Positions 26,267-35,758 of a stretch of DNA of 64,000 nt are shown here, one piece after another. Both the position numbers and the translations under genes were made by a program. How positions within the stretch are numbered: position 1 is the first letter of the stretch; each line of letters begins with the position of its first letter. The stretch covers positions 4,134,501-4,198,500 of the forward strand of contig NZ_LR813084.1 in the NCBI RefSeq assembly GCF_903815225.1, in the 5' to 3' direction. The notes under the pieces are model-generated. The model searched no databases, was not told the origin of the DNA, and worked only from the letters and a program-made list of their open reading frames with translations. The DNA comes from Delftia tsuruhatensis (lineage in GTDB: Bacteria; Pseudomonadota; Gammaproteobacteria; Burkholderiales; Burkholderiaceae_C).

Positions 26267-27169
26267 CTAGCTCCTGCGCAGGTGCTCCAGCACCAGCGCC
26301 CAATGCGCCGGCACGTTGAGGGCCGGCGCATGGCCGCAGCCCGGCACCTCCTCCCAGTGCAGCAGGCCCCTGCCGCCGGGGCCGCGCGCCGTCATGCGCT
26401 CGGCCACCTCGCGCAGCACCAGGTCCGAGTCCTCGCCGCGCAACAGCAACACGGGGATCTGCAGCGCGTCGTAGTGCGGCCAGATGCCGTAGTCGTCCTC
26501 GTGCGCGGTGAACTGCTCGATCATGGCCGGGTCGTAGTGCGGCGTGACGCGGCCGTCGGGCAGGCGGCGCACGCTGGTCTCGGTCAGCTTGCGCCACTCG
26601 GCATCGCCGAGCCAGCCGTAGGGACGGTAGGCCTGGCGAAAGAAGACCTCCAGCTCGCCCACGGTATCGAAGGCCGGGGGCTGGCCCGCGTAGGCCTTGA
26701 TGCGCGCCAGCGCCGCTGGCGCCAGCTCGGGCGCATTGTCGTTGAGCACCAGCGTGGCGATGCGCTCGCGCAGCGTGGGCTCGAACAGGCCCGAGGCGCA
26801 GACCGTGCCGATGGCCCCGCCCATGGACGTACCCACCCAGTGCGCGCGCTCCAGGCCCAGCGCATCGAACAGCTCCCGGGCGATGCGTGCGTAGAAGCGC
26901 AACCGGTATTCCTCGCGCGGGGCGCGGCTCCACTGGCTCAGGCCGCGGCCCAGCGTGTCCGGGCAGATCACGCGCCAGCCCTGGCCCGCCAGCACCTGGG
27001 CCAGCGCATCCATGTCGCGCCCCGTGCGCGCCAGTCCATGCCAGGCGATGACCGTGCCCTCGGGCTGCAAGTCAGGCGCGGGCTGCCAGTCCATGTAGTG
27101 GATCTCGTAGCCCGCGCATTGCGCGTAGCGGGAAGCGGGTTGCGGCAGGGAAAAGGCAGGGGAGGACAT
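26267..27169 (-). CDS. alpha/beta-hydrolase
   Basis: A 300-residue hydrolase. The oxyanion segment is VIAWHGLARTGRDMD, the nucleophile elbow VGTSMGGAIG (about residue 115), the acid lies in a late LLRGEDSDLV segment, and the catalytic His is in PGCGHAPALN. It follows the 3-hydroxybutyrate-oligomer hydrolase gene by 26 bp, so an ester or oligomer of hydroxyalkanoate is a reasonable guess at substrate. Converges on the porin gene, 7 bp between stops. Confidence 0.88.
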   Translation of the reverse strand: MSSPAFSLPQPASRYAQCAGYEIHYMDWQPAPDLQPEGTVIAWHGLARTGRDMDALAQVLAGQGWRVICPDTLGRGLSQWSRAPREEYRLRFYARIARELFDALGLERAHWVGTSMGGAIGTVCASGLFEPTLRERIATLVLNDNAPELAPAALARIKAYAGQPPAFDTVGELEVFFRQAYRPYGWLGDAEWRKLTETSVRRLPDGRVTPHYDPAMIEQFTAHEDDYGIWPHYDALQIPVLLLRGEDSDLVLREVAERMTARGPGGRGLLHWEEVPGCGHAPALNVPAHWALVLEHLRRS

Positions 27170-27195
27170 GGAAGCGGTCTCTGTGCGGTGCGGGA

Positions 27196-29415
27196 TCAGT
27201 CGGGAATGCGGATCAGGCCGTCGCCGACTTCGATGGTGTTGGCCGTGGCCGGCCGTGCCACGAACGGCGGCACCTGGGCCGCCGTGATGGCGGGCGCCGC
27301 GCCTGGCTGACCGCCGCGCGGCGTGGTGCGCACCACCTGGCTGGCTGGCAGGGCCGTGTTGCTGCGCAGGTGGGCCCACACGGCGTCCATGGCCTGGTTG
27401 AAATAGGGATGCAGCGGCACGAAGCGCGTGTCGAAGCCCGAGAACGGCAGGAAGGCATCGAAATGCTGGGCATTCACCACCTCGATGTAGCGCAGCCGCG
27501 TGCTGGAGCCATCCAGCACGCGGTTGAGCGCCGTGTAGGCGCGCGCATTGTGGTTGACGGGCACCAGCGCATCGCTGCGGCCCGCCACGATGATGGTGGG
27601 CTTGCCGCGCAACCTGGCGCTGTGCAACACCTCGGTGATGCCTGCGCGCACGGCGTCGCTCTGGGCACGCGTGGGCACGCTGCTGTCCGTCAGGTTGAAG
27701 CCCGACACCGGATCGAAGCCCGTCACCAGCGCATGCTGGCACAGCGCGTTGTCCAGGCCGAAGTCCGCCACGCGCGTGGAGGGCGAGACGGCGAACTGCC
27801 AGGCCTTGGCGCCCCCCACCGAGTCGTTGTAGACCACGGTGGCCGGTGTACCGTTGGCCGTGCCATTGGCGGTGGCAAAGCTCTGGGCCAGGGCGCTGGC
27901 CGTGGCCGGCACCACGCCGCCCGTGGCATCGGCCGCCGCGAAGCTGCTGCGGCACAGGTTGGCGTCCACGCCGAAACGCCCGTAGGCCATGGTGTACATG
28001 GCCGACAGGATGGGCCCGTTGCCCAGGCCGTAATGGGCGTTGTGCATGCGGTTGTGCTCGGCCGTCCAGCCATACAGGCGCAGCTTGCTCAGCGCGTGGG
28101 CCGCACGGTCGGCCGTGGTCGCGCCCACCACCAGGCCCTTGGCGGCCAGGCTGGTGCAGCGTGCCTCGGCCCGCGCCGTCATGGCCGTCAGGCCCATGTA
28201 GTTGAAGATCGAAGTCTCGGTCAGCGCAGCATCCGCGGCCAGGGCCGCGCAGGGCTGGTAGATGTTGCCGTACGTCGTGTACTCGGCCAGCGGACGGCCC
28301 GGGTTGGGCATGGTCGCATTGCCCACGGCGATGGTGTAGCCCTGGCGCGTGGGCATCTCGGTCACGGGCTCGGAGGCCACCACGCCATCGATCAGCCCCT
28401 CCGTATCCAGCTCGGCCGCGCGCAGCACGGCCGCGCCGCCGTTGGAGGCCGAGCCCGCCAGCACCAGCGTGTTGTCCTTGCCGAAGGGCACGGGGTCCTG
28501 CTGCGTTCCATAGCGCGCATTGAGCACGTACAGCGCATAGCGGGCCGCCGCCAGCGTGTCGTTGCCCCAATCCTTTTCGGGGTTCTGCTGGGAATGCGCA
28601 TGCTTGATGGCGATGCGGTTGGGAAACGCCGCGTTGTAGGCAGCGCGCGCCGCATCGGTCAGCCGTGCGGCAAAGAAGGACAGGCTGCCGGCGTCCGTAC
28701 GCGTGGCGCGCGTGCCGTCCAGCTTGTTGACGGTATCGTCGGCGAGGTTGTGCAGGCCCACGCCCTTGCCCGCGTCGGTCAGCGCCACGGCGCAGCCCTT
28801 CTTCAGGCCCCACTCGCCCGCCGTGCCGATGGCGCCATACACGCCGCGCGAGCCCGAGGACGGGCCCAGCACGATGCAGGGCCGGTTGCGGTCGAAGCTG
28901 TCTGGCACCTGCACGGCCACCATGGTCTGCTTGCGGCCCGAGCCGTCGTCCAGCACGGCCAGGTACTCGCGCCCGGGAATCAGCCCCTCGCCCGTGGTCA
29001 CCTGGCCGTCCGCCGTGACGTTGGGGCCGTACAGCGTGCCGTAGCCGCCGCCGGCCGTGGGGTCCAGGATGCCCCGGTAGTTGGAGTACAGCGCATTGCG
29101 CCGCAACTCCGCCGCCGTGGGGTTGGCCGGGTCGGCATACAGCGGGGCGGCCGCCGCGCCCAGGCCCGTCCTGCCCAGGCCGCCCGTCAGCAGATCCTGC
29201 GTGGCCGGCGTGCTGCCCGTGCCCGTCGCGGTGGCCGGGTACACCGTGGCGCCCAGCTCGGTGAACCCCTTGGGCAGGTCGTTGCTCGGATCTCGCTCGC
29301 CGCTGCCGCAGGCCGTCAGCGCGGCCGCGGCCAGGGCCGTGAAGACCCAGCGCAGGGAGGGTGCCGCCTGCACCGTTCGCTCAATCGACAACTCCAACTC
29401 TTCACGCTTGAACAT
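27196..29415 (-). CDS. D-(-)-3-hydroxybutyrate oligomer hydrolase
   Basis: A 739-residue 3HBOH-family esterase that hydrolyses 3-hydroxybutyrate dimers and oligomers from PHB breakdown. Landmarks are VQVPDSFDRNRPCIVLGPSSGSRGVYG, the serine elbow LAGSASNGGAAVLRAAE and the late histidine region NAQHFDAFLPF. The N-terminus carries a lipobox (LTACGSG), pointing to export as a lipoprotein. The ATG at 29415 has AAGGAG six bases upstream; an in-frame ATG at 29421 is too close to it. It follows the liv permease genes. Confidence 0.92.
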   Translation of the reverse strand: MFKREELELSIERTVQAAPSLRWVFTALAAAALTACGSGERDPSNDLPKGFTELGATVYPATATGTGSTPATQDLLTGGLGRTGLGAAAAPLYADPANPTAAELRRNALYSNYRGILDPTAGGGYGTLYGPNVTADGQVTTGEGLIPGREYLAVLDDGSGRKQTMVAVQVPDSFDRNRPCIVLGPSSGSRGVYGAIGTAGEWGLKKGCAVALTDAGKGVGLHNLADDTVNKLDGTRATRTDAGSLSFFAARLTDAARAAYNAAFPNRIAIKHAHSQQNPEKDWGNDTLAAARYALYVLNARYGTQQDPVPFGKDNTLVLAGSASNGGAAVLRAAELDTEGLIDGVVASEPVTEMPTRQGYTIAVGNATMPNPGRPLAEYTTYGNIYQPCAALAADAALTETSIFNYMGLTAMTARAEARCTSLAAKGLVVGATTADRAAHALSKLRLYGWTAEHNRMHNAHYGLGNGPILSAMYTMAYGRFGVDANLCRSSFAAADATGGVVPATASALAQSFATANGTANGTPATVVYNDSVGGAKAWQFAVSPSTRVADFGLDNALCQHALVTGFDPVSGFNLTDSSVPTRAQSDAVRAGITEVLHSARLRGKPTIIVAGRSDALVPVNHNARAYTALNRVLDGSSTRLRYIEVVNAQHFDAFLPFSGFDTRFVPLHPYFNQAMDAVWAHLRSNTALPASQVVRTTPRGGQPGAAPAITAAQVPPFVARPATANTIEVGDGLIRIPD

Positions 29416-29467
29416 GCCCATCTCCTTGTGGCAATTCTCTGATGCACGAATGCGCCAGGGGCCTCGG

Positions 29468-30541
29468 TCAGGCCCCGGCGCGGGAAGAACGCAGACGCCC
29501 CACGACCCCCGTGGGGAAGTAATACACCGACAACACGAACAGCAGGCCCAGCCACAGCAGCCAGCGGTCCGGCGACAGCAGGGCCGCCAGCCAGGGCAGG
29601 CCCTGCGCGGCCTCGCTGGCCATGCGCAGGAGATCCTGCAGATAGCTCTGCGCGATGAGGAACAGCACCGAGCCCATGGCCGCGCCATAGATGGTGCCCA
29701 TGCCGCCGATCACCACGATCAGCAGGCAGTCCATCATGATCTCGAAGGATAGCGAAGTGTCCGGCCCGTTATAGCGCAGCCACAGCGCCAGCATGGCCCC
29801 GGCCACGCAGGCGAACAGGGCCGACAGCACGCTGGACAGGGTGCGGTACACCACCACGCGGTAGCCGATGGCCTCGGCGCGGAACTCGTTCTCGCGGATG
29901 GCCTGCAGCACCCGGCCGAAGGGCGAATTGACGATGCGCAGCAGCGCCAGCACCAGCACCACGGCCAGCACGAACAGCAGGTAATAGGTGATGATGCGCC
30001 CGTCGATCAGCACGCCCAGCACCTCGTCGTCGAACGGCTCGAAGCCGGGCGACAGCCACTCGGGCAGCCTGAAGCTCAGCCCGTCCTCCCCGCCCGTCCA
30101 GTCCGACAGCTGCGAGGCCAGCGTCTGGAACGCCGCCGCCACGGCCAGCGTGATCATGGCAAAGAAGATGGCCCGCACCCGCAGCGAGAACAGGCCGATC
30201 GCCAGCGACAGCAGCAGCGACACCAGCAGCGCCGCCCCCAGCCCCAGGGCCAGCGCGCCCCAGCCCGCGCCCATGCGCGACGAGGCGATGGCCACGCCAT
30301 AGGCACCAATGCCGAAGAACATGGTGTGCGCAAAGCTCACGATGCCCGTGTAGCCCAGCAGCAGGTCGAAGCTGGCCACCAGCACCACGAAGACCAGCAC
30401 CTTGGCCGCCACGTTCAGCGCCTTCACGCCCGGGAAGACGAAGGGCGCCGCCGCCAGCCCCGCGAAGATCAGCACCAGCAGCACCGCCAGCACGCGGCTG
30501 CGCGGCAGGTCGCCGGACAGCAATCGGTTGAGCATGTCCAT
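29468..30541 (-). CDS. branched-chain amino-acid-type ABC permease (LivM-like)
   Basis: A 357-residue inner-membrane permease with about ten helices and the family motifs YTGIVSFAHTMFFGIGAYGVA, FGRVLQAIRENEFRAEAIGY and VVIGGMGTIYGAAMG. It is last of the five transporter genes, 7 bp after LivH. The Glu/Asp-rich charged C-terminal half is normal for LivM. Confidence 0.95.
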   Translation of the reverse strand: MDMLNRLLSGDLPRSRVLAVLLVLIFAGLAAAPFVFPGVKALNVAAKVLVFVVLVASFDLLLGYTGIVSFAHTMFFGIGAYGVAIASSRMGAGWGALALGLGAALLVSLLLSLAIGLFSLRVRAIFFAMITLAVAAAFQTLASQLSDWTGGEDGLSFRLPEWLSPGFEPFDDEVLGVLIDGRIITYYLLFVLAVVLVLALLRIVNSPFGRVLQAIRENEFRAEAIGYRVVVYRTLSSVLSALFACVAGAMLALWLRYNGPDTSLSFEIMMDCLLIVVIGGMGTIYGAAMGSVLFLIAQSYLQDLLRMASEAAQGLPWLAALLSPDRWLLWLGLLFVLSVYYFPTGVVGRLRSSRAGA

Positions 30542-30548
30542 CCCTCCT

Positions 30549-31532
30549 TCAGCGATTGGCGACCGGGTACACGCCCTGGGGCCGCCACAGCAGGATGGCC
30601 ACCATCAGCGCGATGTTCGAGAACAGCGCCACCTTGGGCACCAGAAAGCCCGTGTAGTTGGCCATCAGCCCCACCAGCAGCGCGCCGATCAGCGCCCCGC
30701 CCGTGCTGCCCAGCCCGCCGATGATGATCACGATGAAGATCAGCACATTCACCTGCGCCCCCATCTGCGGCACCACGTTCTGCTGGTACAGGCCCCACAT
30801 CACCCCGCCCAGCCCGGCCAGGGCCGAGCCCGCCACGAACACGCCCACGAACAGGCGGTGGATGCGGTAGCCCAGCGACTCCACCATCTCGCGGTCCTGC
30901 ACACCCGCGCGGATCAGCAGGCCGATCTTGGTGCGCGACAGCGTCCAGGCCAGCAGCGCGAACACCGCCAGCCCCACCAGCACGGCCACCACGCGGTACT
31001 TCTCCACGGCGGCATCGCCCAGCAGCCAGGCACCCTTCATGCCCTGGGGCAGCGGCAGCGGAATCTGCTGCGGGCCCCAGATCAGCTTGATCAGCTCCTC
31101 GCCGATGATCATGCCGCCCATGGTGATCAGGATCTGCTTGAGATGCTGGCCATACACGGGCCGCACGATGAAGCGTTCGAAGGCCAGCCCGATGGCCCCC
31201 GCCACCAGCATGGCCACCACCATGGCCGGCAGCACCGCCAGCAGGTTGCGCCACAGCTGGTCCGACCCCGTCCAGTCGCCCATGGCGCCCAGCACGCTGG
31301 TCGCGACGAACGCCCCCAGCGCGATGAACACGCCATGGCCGAAGTTGAGCACATCCATCAGCCCGAACACCAGCGTCAGTCCCGAAGCGATGATGAACAC
31401 GATCATCCCCATCGCCAGCCCCGCCACCGTCAGCGTCAGCCAGGTCGAGCCCGAGCCCACCAGCGGCAACGCCACCAGGGCCAGCACCGGCACCAGCAGC
31501 AGCGGCGTCCAATCGACATCCATCTTGTTCAT
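30549..31532 (-). CDS. branched-chain amino-acid-type ABC permease (LivH-like)
   Basis: A 327-residue permease with the LivH hallmarks SGLTLVFGLMDVLNFGHGVFIALGAF near residue 50 and IIGGLGSTGGALIGALLVGL near residue 260. The ATG at 31532 overlaps the LivF stop (ATGA), showing coupling. Confidence 0.95.
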   Translation of the reverse strand: MNKMDVDWTPLLLVPVLALVALPLVGSGSTWLTLTVAGLAMGMIVFIIASGLTLVFGLMDVLNFGHGVFIALGAFVATSVLGAMGDWTGSDQLWRNLLAVLPAMVVAMLVAGAIGLAFERFIVRPVYGQHLKQILITMGGMIIGEELIKLIWGPQQIPLPLPQGMKGAWLLGDAAVEKYRVVAVLVGLAVFALLAWTLSRTKIGLLIRAGVQDREMVESLGYRIHRLFVGVFVAGSALAGLGGVMWGLYQQNVVPQMGAQVNVLIFIVIIIGGLGSTGGALIGALLVGLMANYTGFLVPKVALFSNIALMVAILLWRPQGVYPVANR

Positions 31533-32254
31533 AGAGAAAGCCCCAGCAGCGACTGCTGCAGCGCGGCGTCGGCCGAGAACTCGGCCATGCCGCCCGCGTG
31601 CACCACGCGGCCGTTGTCCATCACCGCCACGCGGTCGCCCAGGCGGCGCGCGAAGCCCAGGTTCTGCTCCACCAGCACAATCGTCGTGCCGCTCGCCTTG
31701 AGCTGGGCGAAGGCCTCGATCATGTTCTCGATGATGGCCGGCGCCAGGCCCTTGCTGGGCTCGTCCACGATCAGCAGATCGCGCGGCTCCACGATGGCGC
31801 GCGCCACCGCCACCATCTGCTTTTGCCCGCCCGACAACTTGCCGGCCGGGTGGTTCCAGAACTTCTCCACCGCCGGGAACATGCCGAAGATCCACTGCAG
31901 CCGCCGCGCATCCATGCGGTCGGCACGCGCGGCGCCGCGCGCGGCCAGCAGCAGGTTCTCCTGCACCGTCAGGTCCGCGAAGATGCCCATGTTCTCGGGC
32001 ACATAGGCGATGTTCAGCCGCGCGATCGCCGGCGTGGGCAGGGCCGTGATGTCCGTGCCGCCGAACGCGATGCGCCCCTGGCTGGCCCGCCACAGGCCCA
32101 TGATGGTGCGCAGCGTCGTCGTCTTGCCCGCGCCATTGCGCCCCAGCAGCATGGTCAGTTGGCCGCGCGGCACGGCCAGGTCCACCCCATGCAGGATGTG
32201 ATAGGCCCCGATGTGCGTGTGCACGCCCGACAGCTCCAGCAGGTTGGATGTCAT
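31529..32254 (-). CDS. ABC transporter ATP-binding protein (LivF-like)
   Basis: A 241-residue nucleotide-binding protein. Walker A is LLGRNGAGKTTTLRTIMGL, signature LSGGQKQMVAVARAI, Walker B DLLIVDEPSKGLAP and H-loop-equivalent VLVEQNLGFA, all typical of LivF. The start overlaps the LivG stop by 4 nt. Confidence 0.95.
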   Translation of the reverse strand: MTSNLLELSGVHTHIGAYHILHGVDLAVPRGQLTMLLGRNGAGKTTTLRTIMGLWRASQGRIAFGGTDITALPTPAIARLNIAYVPENMGIFADLTVQENLLLAARGAARADRMDARRLQWIFGMFPAVEKFWNHPAGKLSGGQKQMVAVARAIVEPRDLLIVDEPSKGLAPAIIENMIEAFAQLKASGTTIVLVEQNLGFARRLGDRVAVMDNGRVVHAGGMAEFSADAALQQSLLGLSL

Positions 32255-33033
32255 GCGCTCTCCCCCACGGCGCCCTGCTGCGGCACCACGCCCAGGTAGG
32301 CCTGCTGCACCACGGTCGAGGCGATCACCTCGGCCGGCGGGCCATCGGCCACCAGCGTGCCATTGGTCAGCACGATGATGCGGTCGGCCAGCTCGCGCAC
32401 CACGTCCATCTTGTGCTCCACCAGCAGGATGATCTTGCTGCGGTCCTGCTTGAGCGCGCGGATCAGGTCCAGGATCACGGGCGCCTCGTCGTGGCCCATG
32501 CCCGCCGTGGGCTCGTCGAACATGTAGACCTGGGGCTCCAGCGCCATCAGCAGCGCCACCTCCAGCTTGCGCTGATCGCCATGGGGCAAGGACGCCACGG
32601 CCTCGTCGCGGCGCGCGGACAGGGCCACCTGCTCCAGGATGGCCAGCGCGCGCTGCGTCAGGCCCCGGTGGTCGCTCCAGATGCTCCACAGGTTCAGGCC
32701 GCGCCGGTGCGAGCCCTCGTCACGCGCCTGCACGGCCAGGCGCACGTTCTCCAGCACGCTCAGGTGCGGGAACAGGTTGGTCAACTGGAACGCCCGCCCC
32801 AGCCCGGCCCGCGTGCGCGCCGAAGGGGCCAGCCCCGTCAGCTCGCGCCCGCCCAGCAGCACGCGCCCGGCCGTCGCCTTGAGCTGCCCCGAGATCAGGT
32901 TGAAATACGTGGTCTTGCCCGCCCCGTTGGGGCCCACGATGGCCGTCAGCGTGCCCGGCTCGAAAGCGCAGCTCACGCCGTTGACGGCCACATGGCCCCC
33001 GAAGCGGATGGTCAGATCCTCTGTGCGCAACAT
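32251..33033 (-). CDS. ABC transporter ATP-binding protein (LivG-like)
   Basis: A 260-residue nucleotide-binding protein with Walker A AIVGPNGAGKTTYFNLISG and Walker B VYMFDEPTAGMGHDE. The signature is modified (SLPHGDQRKLEVALLMA), as is common in LivG. It lies 3 bp after the binding-protein gene. Confidence 0.95.
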   Translation of the reverse strand: MLRTEDLTIRFGGHVAVNGVSCAFEPGTLTAIVGPNGAGKTTYFNLISGQLKATAGRVLLGGRELTGLAPSARTRAGLGRAFQLTNLFPHLSVLENVRLAVQARDEGSHRRGLNLWSIWSDHRGLTQRALAILEQVALSARRDEAVASLPHGDQRKLEVALLMALEPQVYMFDEPTAGMGHDEAPVILDLIRALKQDRSKIILLVEHKMDVVRELADRIIVLTNGTLVADGPPAEVIASTVVQQAYLGVVPQQGAVGESA

Positions 33034-33036
33034 CGC

Positions 33037-34227
33037 TCAGCGGCCGTTGCGGATGGGGACCTGCATCTCCTCGGGCTTGATCTCGCGCACCAGCTCGGGC
33101 ACGCCCCAGGCCAGCGCCGGGTCCACGCGGACCTTGAAGTGGTACATGCTCTGCAGGGCCTGGTGGTCTTCCTTGCGGAAGGTCATGGTGCCCTTGGGCG
33201 TGTCGAAGCTCATGCCCTCCATGGCCTTGATCAGCGTGTTGGTCTTGGTGTCTCCACCTGTCTTCTTCAGCGCCGTCACGATGGCCATGGCCGCAGAGAA
33301 ACCGCCGGCCGTGAAGAAATCCGGCGGCGTCTTGTACTGCTTGTAGTGCATGGACACCAGGGCCTCGTTGACCGGGTTCTTGGGAATGCCGTAGTAGTAG
33401 TACGTAGCCCCCTCCATGCCCGGCAGATTCTTGTAGGCCGCCATGGCGGGCAGGATGTTGCCGCCCGTGGCAATCTCGATGCCGTAGCGCTTGAGATCCA
33501 TGTCCGCGATCTTGAAGGGATTGCCCGCCCCGGCCCAGACGATCCAGATGATCTTCTTGCCCGGCTGGTCCTTGAGCTTGTCGATCAGCCGCTGCGCACC
33601 GGCCGTGAAATCCGTCGTGGCCGCAGGCAGGTACTCCTCGTGCACCAGCTTGCCCTTCCTGATCGCATCCTTGAAGGCCTTCACCCCGTCGCGCCCGAAG
33701 GCGTTGTCCTGGGCCAGCGTGGCAATCGTCACGCCCGCCCTGTCGATGGCCACGGCATTGCTGATGGCATCCTGGCTGGAATTGCGGCCCGTGCGGAAGA
33801 TGTACTTGTTCCACTTGTCGCCCGTGATCGAATCGGCCACGGCCGGCTCCACCAGCAGGATCTTCTTGTACTCCTCGGCCACCGGCAGCATGGCCAGCGC
33901 CACGCCCGAGGACGTGGGGCCCACGGCCAGATCCGCCTTGTCATCGGAATACGCCGTGGCCAGCAGACTCTTGCCCAGGTCGGGCTTGCCCTGGTCATCC
34001 TTTTCGATCACCACCAGCTTCCTGCCATTGACCGCCATGCTGCCGCCCGTGGCGTACTCCAGGCCCATCAGCAGACCCGCCTGGGTCTGCTTGCCATAGG
34101 CCTCCAATGCGCCGGTCTTGCTGTAGACATGGGCGATGCGGATTTCCTGCTGCGCCAAAGCAGCGGGAGTTGCCGCAGCAGATGCGGCACACAGGAAGAA
34201 AGCCTGGACGAGGGGGCGGCGTTGCAT
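33037..34227 (-). CDS. ABC transporter substrate-binding protein (LivK-like)
   Basis: A 396-residue periplasmic binding protein with a signal peptide ending at PAALAQ and mature start QEIRIAHVYSKTGALEAYGKQTQ. It is first in the five-gene transporter operon. The ligand may not be an amino acid: downstream genes encode hydroxybutyrate-ester hydrolases, and Liv-type systems also carry amides, aromatics and short acids. Confidence 0.93.
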   Translation of the reverse strand: MQRRPLVQAFFLCAASAAATPAALAQQEIRIAHVYSKTGALEAYGKQTQAGLLMGLEYATGGSMAVNGRKLVVIEKDDQGKPDLGKSLLATAYSDDKADLAVGPTSSGVALAMLPVAEEYKKILLVEPAVADSITGDKWNKYIFRTGRNSSQDAISNAVAIDRAGVTIATLAQDNAFGRDGVKAFKDAIRKGKLVHEEYLPAATTDFTAGAQRLIDKLKDQPGKKIIWIVWAGAGNPFKIADMDLKRYGIEIATGGNILPAMAAYKNLPGMEGATYYYYGIPKNPVNEALVSMHYKQYKTPPDFFTAGGFSAAMAIVTALKKTGGDTKTNTLIKAMEGMSFDTPKGTMTFRKEDHQALQSMYHFKVRVDPALAWGVPELVREIKPEEMQVPIRNGR

Positions 34228-34482
34228 GGGTTTGTCTCCTTGGGTGGGGGCGGCTCGGGCTGGTGCCTGCCGCTTTTGGGTGGGGCTACGCAGGGTTCGT
34301 GCCAGCAGCCACCTTCATGCACCATGCCTGTGCCAGCGCTGGCAAGGCGGGGGCAGCATGTACAGGCCCTGGCTGGATCGCCTGGATTTCAGACAGATGA
34401 AGTGACTGAAATTCAGCCGGTCGTCTGAAAAAAGTACAGGGAAAACGCAAATGCGGGCGAATGCCACAGCTTGCATGCGAAC
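34228..34482. promoter_or_regulatory. liv-operon upstream region with nested inverted repeats
   Basis: No gene is seen. ATTTCAG (34386-34392) pairs with CTGAAAT (34406-34412), and TTCAGAC (34388-34394) pairs with GTCTGAA (34423-34429). These overlapping repeats could be operators for the liv operon. The regulator is unknown. Confidence 0.4.
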
Positions 34483-35038
34483 TCAAGTGAACTGATCCGT
34501 GTAATAGCCACTGGCGCAAGTGCAGCAGGCAAACGCGGATATCTCCCTCAGCGACTCGGGAGGGCCCTGCTCATGAAAAGGCCTTGGATTTCCAGCGGGG
34601 CCGCCCTCCCAGTACTGGTGGGATGCCTGCAGGGCCAGCAGCGCCTGAAAATCCGCTGGCGAGCCGGTGAATTCGCACCACGACCCACAACACAACGGCC
34701 AGTCAAACCTTCCCTGAAGGAACAGCGGCATATCGGGCAGGTGATCGAATTCACGCCACGCCGTCTCGCCGTCCGCCGCCAGCCGCCAGCCGCCCCACCA
34801 CATGCTCGACCGCAGCCCGGTCCGTGCGCCGCACATTGCCGCCATGGATGCAGTCGGCACACAGGTAGCACACCTGGGGCTCCTCCTGGGCCAGCTGCCT
34901 GTCGGCCGCCAGATGCGGGTCCATGATTTCACCCGTGTAGCCGTAAACGGCAACCGTTGAACGCTCGCACTGCTGGCAGATTTCATTCGGAACGCCATGC
35001 AGCGCACCATCAGCCACATGCTTGAAGACCTTGCCCAC
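34483..35038 (-). pseudogene. CbrC/UPF0167-like protein broken by a 7-bp tandem duplication
   Basis: Two frames together give a 182-residue cysteine-rich protein: MGKVFKHVADG with pairs ICQQC and CYLCADC, then LPLF-type hydrophobic stretches, CCGSWCEFTG and FACCTCASGYY. The layout resembles CbrC (colicin E2 tolerance/UPF0167) proteins. The GTG at 35038 has AAGGAGG six bases upstream. The frame breaks at 34776-34789, where CCGCCAG is present twice in tandem; one copy restores a continuous reading frame. Family call is tentative; the break is directly visible. Confidence 0.55.
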
Positions 35039-35228
35039 GGGATGCCTCCTTGTCGGTTGCCGCAGTGGTTCGGGCCCGGCGCCGACACCCGCCAGCCCGC
35101 GCCGTGACGCCAACAGCGCTCCTTGCGGTCTCCGTAGGACTCTCACCACCGCAATTTCACCCTGGGACCGACAGGCCCGGGCCGCCCACCGATACACCAT
35201 GAAAGCTCCGAAACAACAGGAGCATTGA

Positions 35229-35507
35229 ATGGCGATTCCACGGAAAATCCAGGAGCTGCGCGATTGGGACAAGGCCCGCCAAGGGTTCAAGGGTGAGCAC
35301 TGGCTGGCACTGGGAGCAGGCCTGCTGGCGCTGCACCGCGCGCGCCGCGCAGAAAGTGGCATGGGCAGACTGCTCGGCAATGCCTTGGGCGCGGCCCTGA
35401 TCGCCCGCGCCGCCACCGGCCGCGACGGTGCGATTGCAAGAGCCCGCCGCATGGCCGCGCCGCCCACGCTGGCCGAGCGCCTGCTGATCGCCGCGCGGCG
35501 CAGATAG
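35229..35507 (+). CDS. hypothetical protein, Arg/Ala-rich
   Basis: A 92-residue basic protein starting MAIPRKIQELRDWDK, with a small-residue hydrophobic stretch (WLALGAGLLALHRARR) and a C-terminal RMAAPPTLAERLLIAARRR. Not recognised. Its last 29 codons are repeated at 37519-37605, and part of them in inverted orientation at 35592-35619. AACAGGAG precedes the start. Confidence 0.55.
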   Translation: MAIPRKIQELRDWDKARQGFKGEHWLALGAGLLALHRARRAESGMGRLLGNALGAALIARAATGRDGAIARARRMAAPPTLAERLLIAARRR

Positions 35508-35619
35508 CCGACCACAGCCCCTGCCACCCAGCTAGCTCCTGCGGGCGGGGACGCGGCGCCCTCCTCTCCGCCCCAAGACGCAGACGATCCTGGCGCTCGG
35601 CCAGCGTGGGCGGCGCGGC
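35454..35619. repeat. 28-bp perfect inverted repeat with 110-bp spacer
   Basis: The 28 bases at 35454-35481 are repeated exactly as their reverse complement at 35592-35619. A third copy with one mismatch lies at 37552-37579. Each copy encodes the peptide AAPPTLAER in one reading frame, so the element seems to move as coding sequence. Confidence 0.8.
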
Positions 35620-35758
35620 AACACGCGAAAAGAGGGCGGCACTTGACAAGTCAGGGGTGCGGACCACGGGCTGTGGCTCTTTCCGATCACAACAGCCCCA
35701 GCGACAGCAAGCATGGGCGGTCAGCCAGCGACCTGCCGTGAACATCCTGTCAGGAACT

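Noticed and set aside
27370..29442. A 690-codon open frame opposite the 3HB-oligomer hydrolase
   Set aside because: Antisense shadow of a well-supported gene; no domain.
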